From Nafulsella turpanensis ZLM-10 (GTDB lineage: Bacteria > Bacteroidota > Bacteroidia > Cytophagales > Cyclobacteriaceae), in NCBI RefSeq assembly GCF_000346615.1, contig NZ_ANNU01000038.1, forward strand, positions 1 through 64,000: a stretch of DNA of 64,000 nucleotides. The letters are read 5' to 3'. The notes beneath the pieces are model-generated. The model was not told the DNA's origin. It did no database searches and saw only the letters and a program-made list of their open reading frames with translations. The position numbers were made by a program, and so were the translations under genes. How positions within the stretch are numbered: the stretch's first letter is position 1; the number at the start of each line of letters is the position of its first letter. This document shows positions 1-7,289 of this stretch, in pieces.

Positions 1-118
1 GCTGAAAATTGTCTTCTCTTTTGCATAGGATAACAAGTTAATAATTTACACTTAACCTGCTGTCCTATTTTCGGGGTCCATTATAGAAAGCCTGTCCGCC
101 CCTGAAGCTTACTAGTTT

Positions 119-385
119 TTATTCTTTCAGGAGTAGCTTCGGGGTGGCTTTGTCCTGCAAGCTTAATCCCCACTTAGCCAGTATCGGTTCTTCCAGTGAT
201 TTTTCACGGTACTCATCGGGCGTCATAATTGGGATACCGTATACGATGGGGTAATATCGGCGGCACTCCGCACAGCTTAGAAGGCCTTCTACGATATCTC
301 CGTTTTCGTCTTTTACAAAAGGCCGGAAGGCCAGCTCGTGTTTATCTACGGGACAGCATAGATTATCTAAAAGTGATACTTTCAT
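119..385 (-). CDS. Trm112-like zinc-binding protein
   Basis: A small protein (88 aa) of the Trm112/UPF0434 type. Visible zinc-ligand candidates are Cys10/Cys11 and the Cys38-x-x-Cys41 pair, followed by the family's typical YPIVYGIPIM strand. In eukaryotes and archaea Trm112 proteins bind and stabilise class I SAM methyltransferases that act on tRNA, rRNA or release factors. Bacterial versions are poorly understood. The last 30 or so residues go beyond the short bacterial form. It is the last visible gene of the riboswitch-headed operon and starts 9 nt after the ThiE-like gene. A methyltransferase heads the same operon, so I infer it may be the partner of that enzyme. The family call is fairly safe; the role is inference. 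Confidence 0.8.
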   Translation of the reverse strand: MKVSLLDNLCCPVDKHELAFRPFVKDENGDIVEGLLSCAECRRYYPIVYGIPIMTPDEYREKSLEEPILAKWGLSLQDKATPKLLLKE

Positions 386-394
386 TTGATTTCT

Positions 395-1042
395 TTAGTT
401 TAGTTTGTTTAAAGCATCCTGATAGGAAGCAGCAGCCTGCCGGGAAGATTCAGCATTCAGTATACCTGAAATAACCGCGACTCCGTTAAAATCCAGCTCC
501 TGAAGGTGAGACATATTGTCCACGCTGATTCCACCGGAAAGGAAAAGCGGCATTTGGGTTATTTCCCTGGCTTTCCTGATGGTTTCCGGCTTTACAATTT
601 CGCAGCTGGCAACGGAGGAGGAAGGAAAGACGGAGCAAAAAGAAACATAATCCACCCTGTTTTCCTCGGCCCAGTAAATAGGGGCCAGGTTATTGCTGCA
701 GGTAATACCTGCCATAAACCTCCTCCCAATCTCCTGTTTTATGCGCTCGTAATTTTCAGGAATGGCATCAAAATGTACGCCATCCAGGGAAGTGCCCTTC
801 AGCAGCTCCCATTCTTCGTTGATCAAAACAGGCACCTGGTAAGCGGAGGCAAGTTTGATTATGGGCCCGATAAGTTCCCTCTTTTCGGTCAGGCTAAACG
901 TATCCACCCAGTTATTCCATATCTGCAGCACCGCTATCCCTCCCTCCAGGGCCTGCTCCAGCTTTTCCAGCAGAACCGGCTTTTCAAGAGCGGGATTCAG
1001 CACCAGGTAAATGCCTCCGGTAATCTTCTTCCCTCTTTGCAT
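395..1042 (-). CDS. ThiE/TenI-like protein with divergent active site
   Basis: A TIM-barrel protein (215 aa) of the thiamine phosphate synthase/TenI family. Recognisable landmarks are GGIAVLQ (34-40), DGVH (87-90), the DYVSF strand (131-135) and the phosphate-binding SGGI (169-172). Canonical ThiE joins HMP-pyrophosphate to thiazole phosphate. Several usual catalytic positions differ here: the expected QLREK is QIWNN (40-44), the IND motif is INEE (74-77), and the GPVFPTxTK loop is CSVFPSSSV (136-144). The fold and thiamine regulation are well supported, but ordinary ThiE chemistry is doubtful. It lies third in the TPP-riboswitch operon, 78 nt after the PurM-like gene and 9 nt before the Trm112-like gene. 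Automatic pipelines would probably call it thiE. Confidence 0.8.
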   Translation of the reverse strand: MQRGKKITGGIYLVLNPALEKPVLLEKLEQALEGGIAVLQIWNNWVDTFSLTEKRELIGPIIKLASAYQVPVLINEEWELLKGTSLDGVHFDAIPENYERIKQEIGRRFMAGITCSNNLAPIYWAEENRVDYVSFCSVFPSSSVASCEIVKPETIRKAREITQMPLFLSGGISVDNMSHLQELDFNGVAVISGILNAESSRQAAASYQDALNKLN

Positions 1043-1120
1043 CGGTAATTTTTTAGCGTTGAAAGATCTCCATTATCGCCTATTCCTTTTTAAGCCAACA
1101 GGTGTAGCAGCGGCCTTTAT

Positions 1121-2185
1121 TTACTTCATACCGGCTTTCATGGCTTTAAAAAAGGCTTCCCAGTAAGGGTCCTTCCCATCAAAGAAAAGATGTTTCTCTT
1201 CCTCATTTTCAACAATGCGGAAACCTTCCTGCCGGTCGGTCATTTCGCCCACTACCGTAGCTTTGATGGACTTGCTTTGAAGGTGCGTAACCAGTTCCTG
1301 CTCCCTGCCTTTCCTAACGGCCATAATCATGGAACCCGCCCCTACACAAAAGCGGTGATCAATGCCAAACAGCCGGGTAATCCGCCGCTGAGCTTCTCCC
1401 ACCGGCAGCTTATCGTTGTGGATGAGGAAACCACAGCCGGAGGCCTGTGCCATTTCGATAATAGCCCCCACTACGCCTCCTTCGGTTGCATCATGCATGG
1501 CTTTTAACTCCTCCCGGTTCCGGAGTAGTTCTGTCGCACGGAGGGCATCCTGCAGGGAAGAGGTCTGGTAGAAATTCTCACAGCCCCTCTCAAACACTTC
1601 TTTCCCTAGCTTATTTTTTACCGTTTCCGGAAAGCTCATGGCCAGAATGGAGGAGGAAGCTAAAGCGGTTTCTTTGGTAACCACAATTACATCTCCGGGC
1701 GCGGCACAATTGCTCGTAATAATTTCGTCTTTAGGAGCCGTCAGAAACATGGTTCCCCCTCCTGAAATGGTCGAATCCTGGCCTTCGGCCTGTCCTGTAT
1801 GCCCACCGGTGATAGCTACCCCGATTTCTTCACAAAACTCATGGATGTACCTCCAGTATTCTTTAAATGCCGCTAAAGAAAGGCTGGTGGGCAGGTTGAG
1901 CACAAACTGGGCATACATAGGCGCAAAGCCGGTTGTAGCCATATCGTTCGCCAGCAGATGAACCGAAAGCCAGGCCGATTCCCTGAGCCCCAGGGAAGGA
2001 ATAAGGGACAGCGGATCGCTGGACACAGCCATGCCCATCCCATTTCCCAAATCAATAACGGCCGTATCTACTCCAAAGCGGGGACCTGTCAGCACTTCCT
2101 TTCTGCTGTACCCGCATTGCGGAAGCAGCACTTCCTTAAAGGTTCCGCTGCCTATTTTTCCTGAATTGTCTTCGAAAGCACTCAT
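1121..2185 (-). CDS. AIR synthase (PurM/HypE/ThiL superfamily) related protein
   Basis: A protein (354 aa) with the two-domain PurM/HypE/SelD/ThiL fold, a family that uses ATP to activate or phosphorylate small molecules. Landmarks are GVDTAV (38-43, matching GDDAAV of HypE and ThiL), SSDPLS (55-60), NDMATTG (80-86), GGHTGQ (127-132) and DATEGG (232-237, compare DPTRGG of HypE). The HypE C-terminal Cys tail (PRYC) is absent, since the protein ends AMKAGMK, so it is not a hydrogenase maturation factor. In this operon a ThiL-like kinase or another ATP-dependent step on a thiamine-related metabolite is plausible. Its ATG overlaps the upstream methyltransferase stop as ATGA, which points to translational coupling. 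Confidence 0.85.
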   Translation of the reverse strand: MSAFEDNSGKIGSGTFKEVLLPQCGYSRKEVLTGPRFGVDTAVIDLGNGMGMAVSSDPLSLIPSLGLRESAWLSVHLLANDMATTGFAPMYAQFVLNLPTSLSLAAFKEYWRYIHEFCEEIGVAITGGHTGQAEGQDSTISGGGTMFLTAPKDEIITSNCAAPGDVIVVTKETALASSSILAMSFPETVKNKLGKEVFERGCENFYQTSSLQDALRATELLRNREELKAMHDATEGGVVGAIIEMAQASGCGFLIHNDKLPVGEAQRRITRLFGIDHRFCVGAGSMIMAVRKGREQELVTHLQSKSIKATVVGEMTDRQEGFRIVENEEEKHLFFDGKDPYWEAFFKAMKAGMK

Positions 2186-2910
2186 GAATCCACATCATTC
2201 AGCCGCACATGTAAACCAAAAAAATCGCCATAGGGCATTCCCCACTGCTGCACCGGGAACCATTTGGGTAGACCGGTGGCCTTCCACTCCACGGTGTAAT
2301 CTCTTCCCTGCAGGGCTTCCTGGATGACGGCAATTAATTTCTTTGGCGTATAGAAAGTAGCGGTTACGTAAAAAGGATTTTTGCCGAACATTTCCTGAAT
2401 CCTCCTGCGGGCAACTTTCGGGGAATTCCTGTTCATCATGCCAAACACAATGCCGTACTTCCCTACACGAACAGCCTCCCTGATTACCTTTACCGGGTCT
2501 TTATAGTATTCGAAGGTGGTAATAAAGGCAAGTGCATCGAAGGTATGATCTTTAAAGGGCATGTGGTGAGAATCGGCCAGGACAAGATCTCCATCGAAAA
2601 GGTGAGCTCCCTGCCCCAGCATAAAAGGAGAAATATCGCCGCCGCTGGCTTCAATGCCTATTTCATGCCACCAGCGGGTAAAGCGGGTGGTTCCGCAACC
2701 AAATTCCAGCAGGGTCTTTACCCGGGTGTCTTTCTTTATAAGCTGGCCGATAACTTTCTTTTGCCAGATTTCGGCCCGCTTGTAGCGGCCTTCGTACCAC
2801 AGCTCATAGGTATCGGTGTGGTCCCTGTTAAAAAACCATTCTTCACGCCCCTGCCACTTACGGAGGTTTTGGGTAACAAGGTCGAATTTCTTTTGCTCAA
2901 TATTGCTCAT
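2182..2910 (-). CDS. class I SAM-dependent methyltransferase, first gene of TPP-riboswitch operon
   Basis: A protein (242 aa) with a clear class I methyltransferase core: motif I LLEFGCGTTRF (67-77), acidic residue of motif II at GGDIS (90-94), LADSHHMPF (111-119) and DALAFITTFEYY (125-136). The general architecture resembles UbiE/BioC-type enzymes, but the substrate cannot be read from the sequence. The C-terminal third, rich in Trp and aromatic residues (LPKWFPVQQWGMPYG), is probably a substrate lid. It is the first gene after the TPP riboswitch and is coupled to the next gene by an ATGA overlap. A Trm112-like gene at the end of the operon suggests a possible activator. It could act on a thiamine precursor, or on tRNA or protein. 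Confidence 0.85.
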   Translation of the reverse strand: MSNIEQKKFDLVTQNLRKWQGREEWFFNRDHTDTYELWYEGRYKRAEIWQKKVIGQLIKKDTRVKTLLEFGCGTTRFTRWWHEIGIEASGGDISPFMLGQGAHLFDGDLVLADSHHMPFKDHTFDALAFITTFEYYKDPVKVIREAVRVGKYGIVFGMMNRNSPKVARRRIQEMFGKNPFYVTATFYTPKKLIAVIQEALQGRDYTVEWKATGLPKWFPVQQWGMPYGDFFGLHVRLNDVDS

Positions 2911-2927
2911 TGTCCATTATTTAAAAC

Positions 2928-2968
2928 AAAAAATGCCACAGCCCGGATCCAGCAGACAGGCAATGGCA
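2928..2968 (-). terminator. terminator-like hairpin between TPP riboswitch and first gene
   Basis: On the minus strand TGCCA (2968-2964) can pair with TGGCA (2938-2934), with further GCC/GGC pairs inside, and six T residues follow (2933-2928). It lies between the riboswitch and the methyltransferase start. That is where an intrinsic terminator would sit if the riboswitch works by transcription attenuation. Pairing is imperfect, so confidence is moderate. Confidence 0.45.
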
Positions 2969-3002
2969 CTTACGCATTAAATAACAACTAATGTGCTAAG
3001 CA

Positions 3003-3102
3003 ATTTTGCATTTCCTACGCTGGTATTATCCAGATCAGGTTGCGGGTATAATCTCAGCCTCCCATTTGGTCTAATACCAATTGTTAAGCACCCCGTGCAA
3101 CA
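3003..3102 (-). promoter_or_regulatory. TPP riboswitch (THI element)
   Basis: Read on the minus strand this has the near-invariant THI-box pieces in the right order: GGGGTGC, then GGCTGAGA, ACCCGCAACCTGATCTGGAT, AATACCAGCG and TAGGAAA. A closing P1 stem forms between TTGCA (3100-3096) and TGCAA (3010-3006). These are the signature strings of the thiamine pyrophosphate aptamer. It sits 92 nt upstream of the methyltransferase start, so TPP should repress the four-gene operon. Confidence 0.95.
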
Positions 3103-3105
3103 GTA

Positions 3106-3133
3106 CGAAGATATATAATTATAAGCAGAAGGC
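3106..3133 (-). promoter_or_regulatory. possible Bacteroidota-type promoter for the riboswitch operon
   Basis: On the minus strand TATCTTCG (3113-3106) is one mismatch from the Bacteroidota -7 element TAnnTTTG. It lies just upstream of the riboswitch P1 stem, and a T-rich stretch is about 19 nt further upstream where the -33 element belongs. Position supports it more than sequence does. Confidence 0.35.
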
Positions 3134-3295
3134 GAAAAAATGCCTGCCAAAAATACAAATCTCAACTTACTCAGGGCTGCCACTTTATTGTTCCTTTACC
3201 TTTATGAATAGGCTAAGGAATATTGTCGGCTATTAGTTGTCGGTGAAAACACGAAAACTATTAATATAATTGCAAGAATTAACCTTACCCAAAGT

Positions 3296-3373
3296 CCGGT
3301 AAATTACTGGTCACCTTCTTCACAGCATCCTCCTTTCTAAACCTTTTACCTTTTCCGGTTCTTTACATTAGCT
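3296..3373 (-). other. short decayed remnant related to 5255-5600
   Basis: This stretch shares CACCTTCTTCAC-GCATC (near 3311) and TTCCGGT followed by TCTTTACATTAGC (near 3352-3372) with the 5255-5600 region, in the same order but compressed. On the minus strand it reads as short coding-like fragments ending EDAVKKVTSNL, compared with DDAVKKVAGNV in the other copy. The rest of the 3134-3553 gap shows nothing I can name. Confidence 0.3.
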
Positions 3374-3553
3374 TTTTTAGCTGTTCACACAGAGCCTTAT
3401 TGGATTTATTTACAAAACCTCTTACCTAAACGGCATTGATTTTTAATCCTTCAACCCATGAGCAGGATTAAAAATCCTGCCCCGTAACTATTTATAAACT
3501 CAACTGACTTTGCAGGAATCTTCCAAATACTTGGCGAGCCAAAAGGAAAAAGC

Positions 3554-4657
3554 TCAGGTCTCTTCAACTTCTGAAACATCCTCATTTCCAAGAGTATACC
3601 CAAGCGGGTTTAGGATGGGCACATGATCTGCAACTGCTTTTAAAAAGCTGAATAGCGGCAGAAAGACGATCATACCAATAATACCCCAAACGGCTCCCCC
3701 CACCACAATGGTGAATATCGTAAACAGCGGATTGATATGGACACGTTTGCCGACTAAGTAGGGAGAAATAAAATAACTTTCAACAAACTGGGTAATGACC
3801 ATGGTACCCAATACAATCCAGACAGATTGCAGACTTGCTGTGGTGATAAAGGCAAGGACAACGGCAATGGAACCTCCCACAATATTTCCAACATAAGGAA
3901 CTATAGCCAGTACTGCAGCAAGAATGGCAGTAGTGATAGGGCTTTTTATCCCGGAGATCGAAAATCCTATCGCATACAGACTGGCGTCAATCAGGATGAC
4001 AATCATTCGGGCAAAAAAGTAATGCTGGGCATTTTTTATGATTTCTGAAAGAACCTGTTTCCCCCTGTTTTTATCTTTATCAGGAAGGTACTTTAGTACC
4101 GCATTTTCAAATTTTCTGCGGTACAGCAGCATAAAAAAAATATATACCAGAATTAATAAAATGGTTCCTGAAAAATTAAGCACCTTTTCCAGAGATGTTT
4201 GCAACCAGCTCCTTACCGGTAAGTCTTCAATGGGAATGCCGATTTCTGCCTCCTGCCCTTGGGCAATTTCCTGCTCAGGATTGGTAAAGCCGGGGCCTCC
4301 CATCGTAAAGCCGCTTTTTTCCTCGATAAAGGCCTCCAGCTCATTCATTCGGGAGGTGAGCCGGTTTTGGATATCCGGCCATTGTTTTACCACCCCCTGG
4401 AGCTCTAAACCTACCGCTCCCATTATGCTAAGGATTAAAACAAGGAAAATAAGGTCAGAAAAAAAGGAGGACCAGGCTCTTTTGAACCCTTTTCTCTCCA
4501 GGAAATTCGCAACAGGAGTAAGTGTCATGGCCAGAATGATGGCAAGAAAAAAGGGGGCCAGCACACCTTTGGCCAAAGCAAGGCCATGGAAAATAAAATA
4601 AGCGATACCTGAAAGCAGAAATAAAACCAGTAAAAATCGCTTCTTTTTATTATCCAT
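3554..4657 (-). CDS. AI-2E family transporter (PerM-like membrane protein)
   Basis: An integral membrane protein (367 aa) of the AI-2E/PerM family. Hydrophobic segments lie near residues 8-50 and 62-85. A soluble stretch follows (about 90-150; it contains GFTMGGP and an acidic region), then another membrane segment (about 155-180) and a cluster of four helices from about 215 to 345 with the conserved PYVGNIVGG and NPLFTIFTIVVGGAVWGIIGM motifs. Length fits the family. Members have been linked to AI-2 export or Na+/H+ antiport, but the substrate is usually unknown. It is monocistronic on the minus strand, with about 1 kb of gene-poor DNA upstream. Confidence 0.9.
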   Translation of the reverse strand: MDNKKKRFLLVLFLLSGIAYFIFHGLALAKGVLAPFFLAIILAMTLTPVANFLERKGFKRAWSSFFSDLIFLVLILSIMGAVGLELQGVVKQWPDIQNRLTSRMNELEAFIEEKSGFTMGGPGFTNPEQEIAQGQEAEIGIPIEDLPVRSWLQTSLEKVLNFSGTILLILVYIFFMLLYRRKFENAVLKYLPDKDKNRGKQVLSEIIKNAQHYFFARMIVILIDASLYAIGFSISGIKSPITTAILAAVLAIVPYVGNIVGGSIAVVLAFITTASLQSVWIVLGTMVITQFVESYFISPYLVGKRVHINPLFTIFTIVVGGAVWGIIGMIVFLPLFSFLKAVADHVPILNPLGYTLGNEDVSEVEET

Positions 4658-5616
4658 AGAATGAGTTCAAAACTAATGCATATACCTCAGATCCGGACAT
4701 TCCTCCCTCACACTTTCCGGGCAGAAATAATAGTGCCATAAAACTTAAGAAAAAGCACCTTGTCCGGCATTAAAGGAATCTTATAGCATTACCGTTTAAA
4801 AGCCATTTTGTTTGGTTTTAAGCCTCTTTTCCTGTTTGAAGAAGGATTGTTTACTTCATTAACAGAAAAGAAAGAAGCGAAACTGGCTTTCCAGTAATTT
4901 TAGAAAGCAACAGGCATGTTCTGGCAGATTATTCCAGCTGCTACTGAGCTCTACTTTGCCTTTTGCCGAATGCTTTATTGAAATTTATGCAGGGACTTCA
5001 TCCGGGCCGCTGGCAGCATACCCGCATCCGTTAAAAAGTAAGCATATCATGGCTTGGAACTCACCTCACAGAAATAAAAAACCTCTCTTCCTCCTCCAAA
5101 AGGGAAGGGTTGGATTAGATTTTAAGGTACCCGTTCCTTTAAATTATAGACATTGACTGATGATTTATAAAAGACAAACCGGCAGAAAAAATCCGGCACA
5201 AAGGCATCCAAGGCCCTTTCTATAAAAGGTTTATGTAAGCTTACTAATAGAAGTCCTACACATTACCCGCCACCTTCTTCACTGCATCATCAAAGCCGAC
5301 CCAGTAACTTTTAATGGTTACCACACTCTGATGGTCCCTAAGGGCCGGAGACCTTTTCAAGAGACGCACCTTTGCGCACAATGGTGGTGAAGGTAGCCGA
5401 ACCCAGCAGGTGGTGATTTCTTCTGTTCTGTAATGCGATTGTAAAAGGTCCCCTCGTATTTCCGCGCACTTCTGCAACCCTTACCCGCGTCCCGGATTAT
5501 TTAATGGCAAAGAGTTTTTGCGCCTCTGCCGCCGTGGCCGGGCAAACTCTGCTTTTTAAAGTTCCGGTAACGGCCGCTTTCTCCTCTTTACATTAGCCCG
5601 ATTTATTGGGAGAAGG
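4658..5616. other. gene-poor region with a decayed coding remnant
   Basis: No intact gene is supported in this stretch of about 960 nt. Minus-strand reading of about 5255-5600 gives coding-like fragments in different frames, ending in IKSYWVGFDDAVKKVAGNV (stop near 5256). These could be joined only by assuming several frameshifts. Part of it is repeated at 3296-3373. I do not recognise the parent family. 4658-5250 shows nothing further. Confidence 0.4.
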
Positions 5617-6594
5617 TCAATTGGTTACTTTCATGTCTTTTCCCTCAACAATCAGTATTCCTTTTCCTCTTGTCGCTACAACTAAACCGATAAAGACCTT
5701 TTGCTGGGGCATAAACAGCACTTTATGTACGGGTCGTGGGGCTTTATATTTATATCCTCCGCTAGGGGTAACCACCTGAACTAAACCTGAAATTCGTGAT
5801 AGAACGATTATTTCCTCACCGCTAATGTTGTTCATTTGGTCAAGACTAAGAACCCAACCTCTTCCCTTCTGCAGTCTATGAAAGTCAGCTAAAGAATCAC
5901 CTATATGATAATAGGTTACCCTTGTATCATCTCCGGCAGCATAAAGCGTTTCACCTGATCTATTAAAATGGAGAGCTCTTACCCACTTTTTTGCTTTTGG
6001 CAGGGTATTTAAAAGACGAGCGGTCTTTGTGTCCCACAGGAAAATATTTTTAGCTGCGTCTGCGCTGGCAGCTGTTTTACCATCTGCCGAGAGGGCCAGT
6101 GCAGTAATATCGGCTGTGTGCAGGCTTAGCCCGGGCAGCTGTTTGTCTTCACGATAGTTATAAACCGCAAGCTTCCCGTCTGCTCCGCCAAAAATGAAGA
6201 CATCTTCTTCAGGAATAAATTTAGCAACAGTTACCGCTGCGGTATGGCGGATGGTTCTCAGTGGCCTTTCTGACTGAATATCCCACAGAACTACTAAACC
6301 ATCTTTACCTCCGGATACTATTTTACTGCTATCCCGGGAAATATCAACAGCTAAGACCGACCCGGAATGCGCTCCCTCAAAGGTCTTAACTGCCTTCGCA
6401 GAGGAAAGCTCAAACAGATTAATACGTTTGTTTTCTGTTGCTGCCAATTGGCTTCCTCCTTCAGAGAATGCCATATCATATACAATGCTGTTCGGGTTCC
6501 CCAGTACTTTTACCTGGGCAAAGCAGGGAGAAAAATTGATGAAGAGGAGGGCAAGAAGGATGAGGGGCATTGTTCTCTTTTTCATTTTTTTCAC
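5617..6594 (-). CDS. secreted WD40-repeat protein
   Basis: A protein (325 aa) with an N-terminal signal peptide (about 1-26, ending CFAQ) and WD40-type repeats. Clear repeat ends are KIVSGGKDGLVVLWDI (about 90-105), VFIFGGADGKLAVYNY, KTAASADAAKNIFLWDT and ETLYAAGDDTRVTYYHI. About five or six blades are recognisable; the last, ending in IVEGKDMKVTN, is weak. WD40 propellers are protein-interaction platforms, and no catalytic residues are expected. Its start overlaps the end of the upstream barrel gene by 4 nt (6591-6594), so it belongs to the envelope operon of 5.6-12.0 kb. It is probably periplasmic. Confidence 0.85.
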   Translation of the reverse strand: MKKMKKRTMPLILLALLFINFSPCFAQVKVLGNPNSIVYDMAFSEGGSQLAATENKRINLFELSSAKAVKTFEGAHSGSVLAVDISRDSSKIVSGGKDGLVVLWDIQSERPLRTIRHTAAVTVAKFIPEEDVFIFGGADGKLAVYNYREDKQLPGLSLHTADITALALSADGKTAASADAAKNIFLWDTKTARLLNTLPKAKKWVRALHFNRSGETLYAAGDDTRVTYYHIGDSLADFHRLQKGRGWVLSLDQMNNISGEEIIVLSRISGLVQVVTPSGGYKYKAPRPVHKVLFMPQQKVFIGLVVATRGKGILIVEGKDMKVTN

Positions 6595-7286
6595 AGGTAA
6601 AACCGCTTGTTTTTAACAAACCTATAAAATATTCCTGCCTCCAGGAAAGTTTGCTTCAGTTCGGTGTCAGGATATAATTGAGGTGATAGCGAATAGTCTT
6701 TAATACCAAAGGCAGCAGAGAATCCCGCGTTCTGATGGATAACTACATCAAGACCTACCGATGCTTTAATGCCCCTGAAGGTATTGGTGGCTGATAAAAT
6801 CTCACCCGGTGAGATCGGAAGCATAGACTTTACGAAGAAATGAGGATGGGCAAATGAGACCTTTGCACGGCCTATTACCGGGCTAAATTGCAACCTTGGT
6901 CTAATCCTGTTGAAGAAGCCCCTGGTGGTTTGCTCTGTATGGAGTTCGAGTAGCGGGTAAAAGGCTGTTTCTGTAATTTTAGCATGGCTGTAATGAGTAT
7001 AGTCATTATACGTCCAGTTTTTATAATGGCTTCTGTCTGTACCTATTCCCAGGCTTAAGTAAGGCAGTACCTTATAAGATGCCTTCACGGAAAAAGAAAG
7101 CCTGGTGTTCATATTATTAAACAGAGAAGGGGTGTAATATTCTCCCTCCCTTACATGATCTTCCTGTTCAGGTATCAGTTGCGCATAGCTCAGGTGAAGG
7201 TTAAGCTTGTTTTTAATAAACTGCGCCTGCACAGCTGTTCCTGCCAGGAAGGTGAGGAGAAACAGAAGGATAGTCTTTTTCATCAT
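6591..7286 (-). CDS. predicted outer-membrane beta-barrel protein
   Basis: A protein (231 aa) with a signal peptide (about 1-21, ending AVQAQ) followed by alternating amphipathic strands rich in Tyr, Phe and Gly (for example LSLGIGTDRSHYKNW, KASVGLDVVIHQNAGFSAAFG). It ends in an aromatic-containing strand (AGIFYRFVKNKRFYL), as outer-membrane barrels often do. No named family is recognised with certainty. The gene starts 3 nt after the TIG/kelch lipoprotein gene stops and overlaps the WD40 gene, so the three are probably co-transcribed and may form one surface complex. Confidence 0.7.
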   Translation of the reverse strand: MMKKTILLFLLTFLAGTAVQAQFIKNKLNLHLSYAQLIPEQEDHVREGEYYTPSLFNNMNTRLSFSVKASYKVLPYLSLGIGTDRSHYKNWTYNDYTHYSHAKITETAFYPLLELHTEQTTRGFFNRIRPRLQFSPVIGRAKVSFAHPHFFVKSMLPISPGEILSATNTFRGIKASVGLDVVIHQNAGFSAAFGIKDYSLSPQLYPDTELKQTFLEAGIFYRFVKNKRFYL

Positions 7287-7289
7287 TAC

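Noticed and set aside
506-1048. 180-aa open frame on the plus strand
   Set aside because: It is the reverse shadow of the ThiE-like gene, which has clear family motifs.
1121-2185. hydrogenase maturation factor HypE
   Set aside because: The superfamily fits, but the C-terminal Cys motif of HypE is absent and no hydrogenase genes are nearby.
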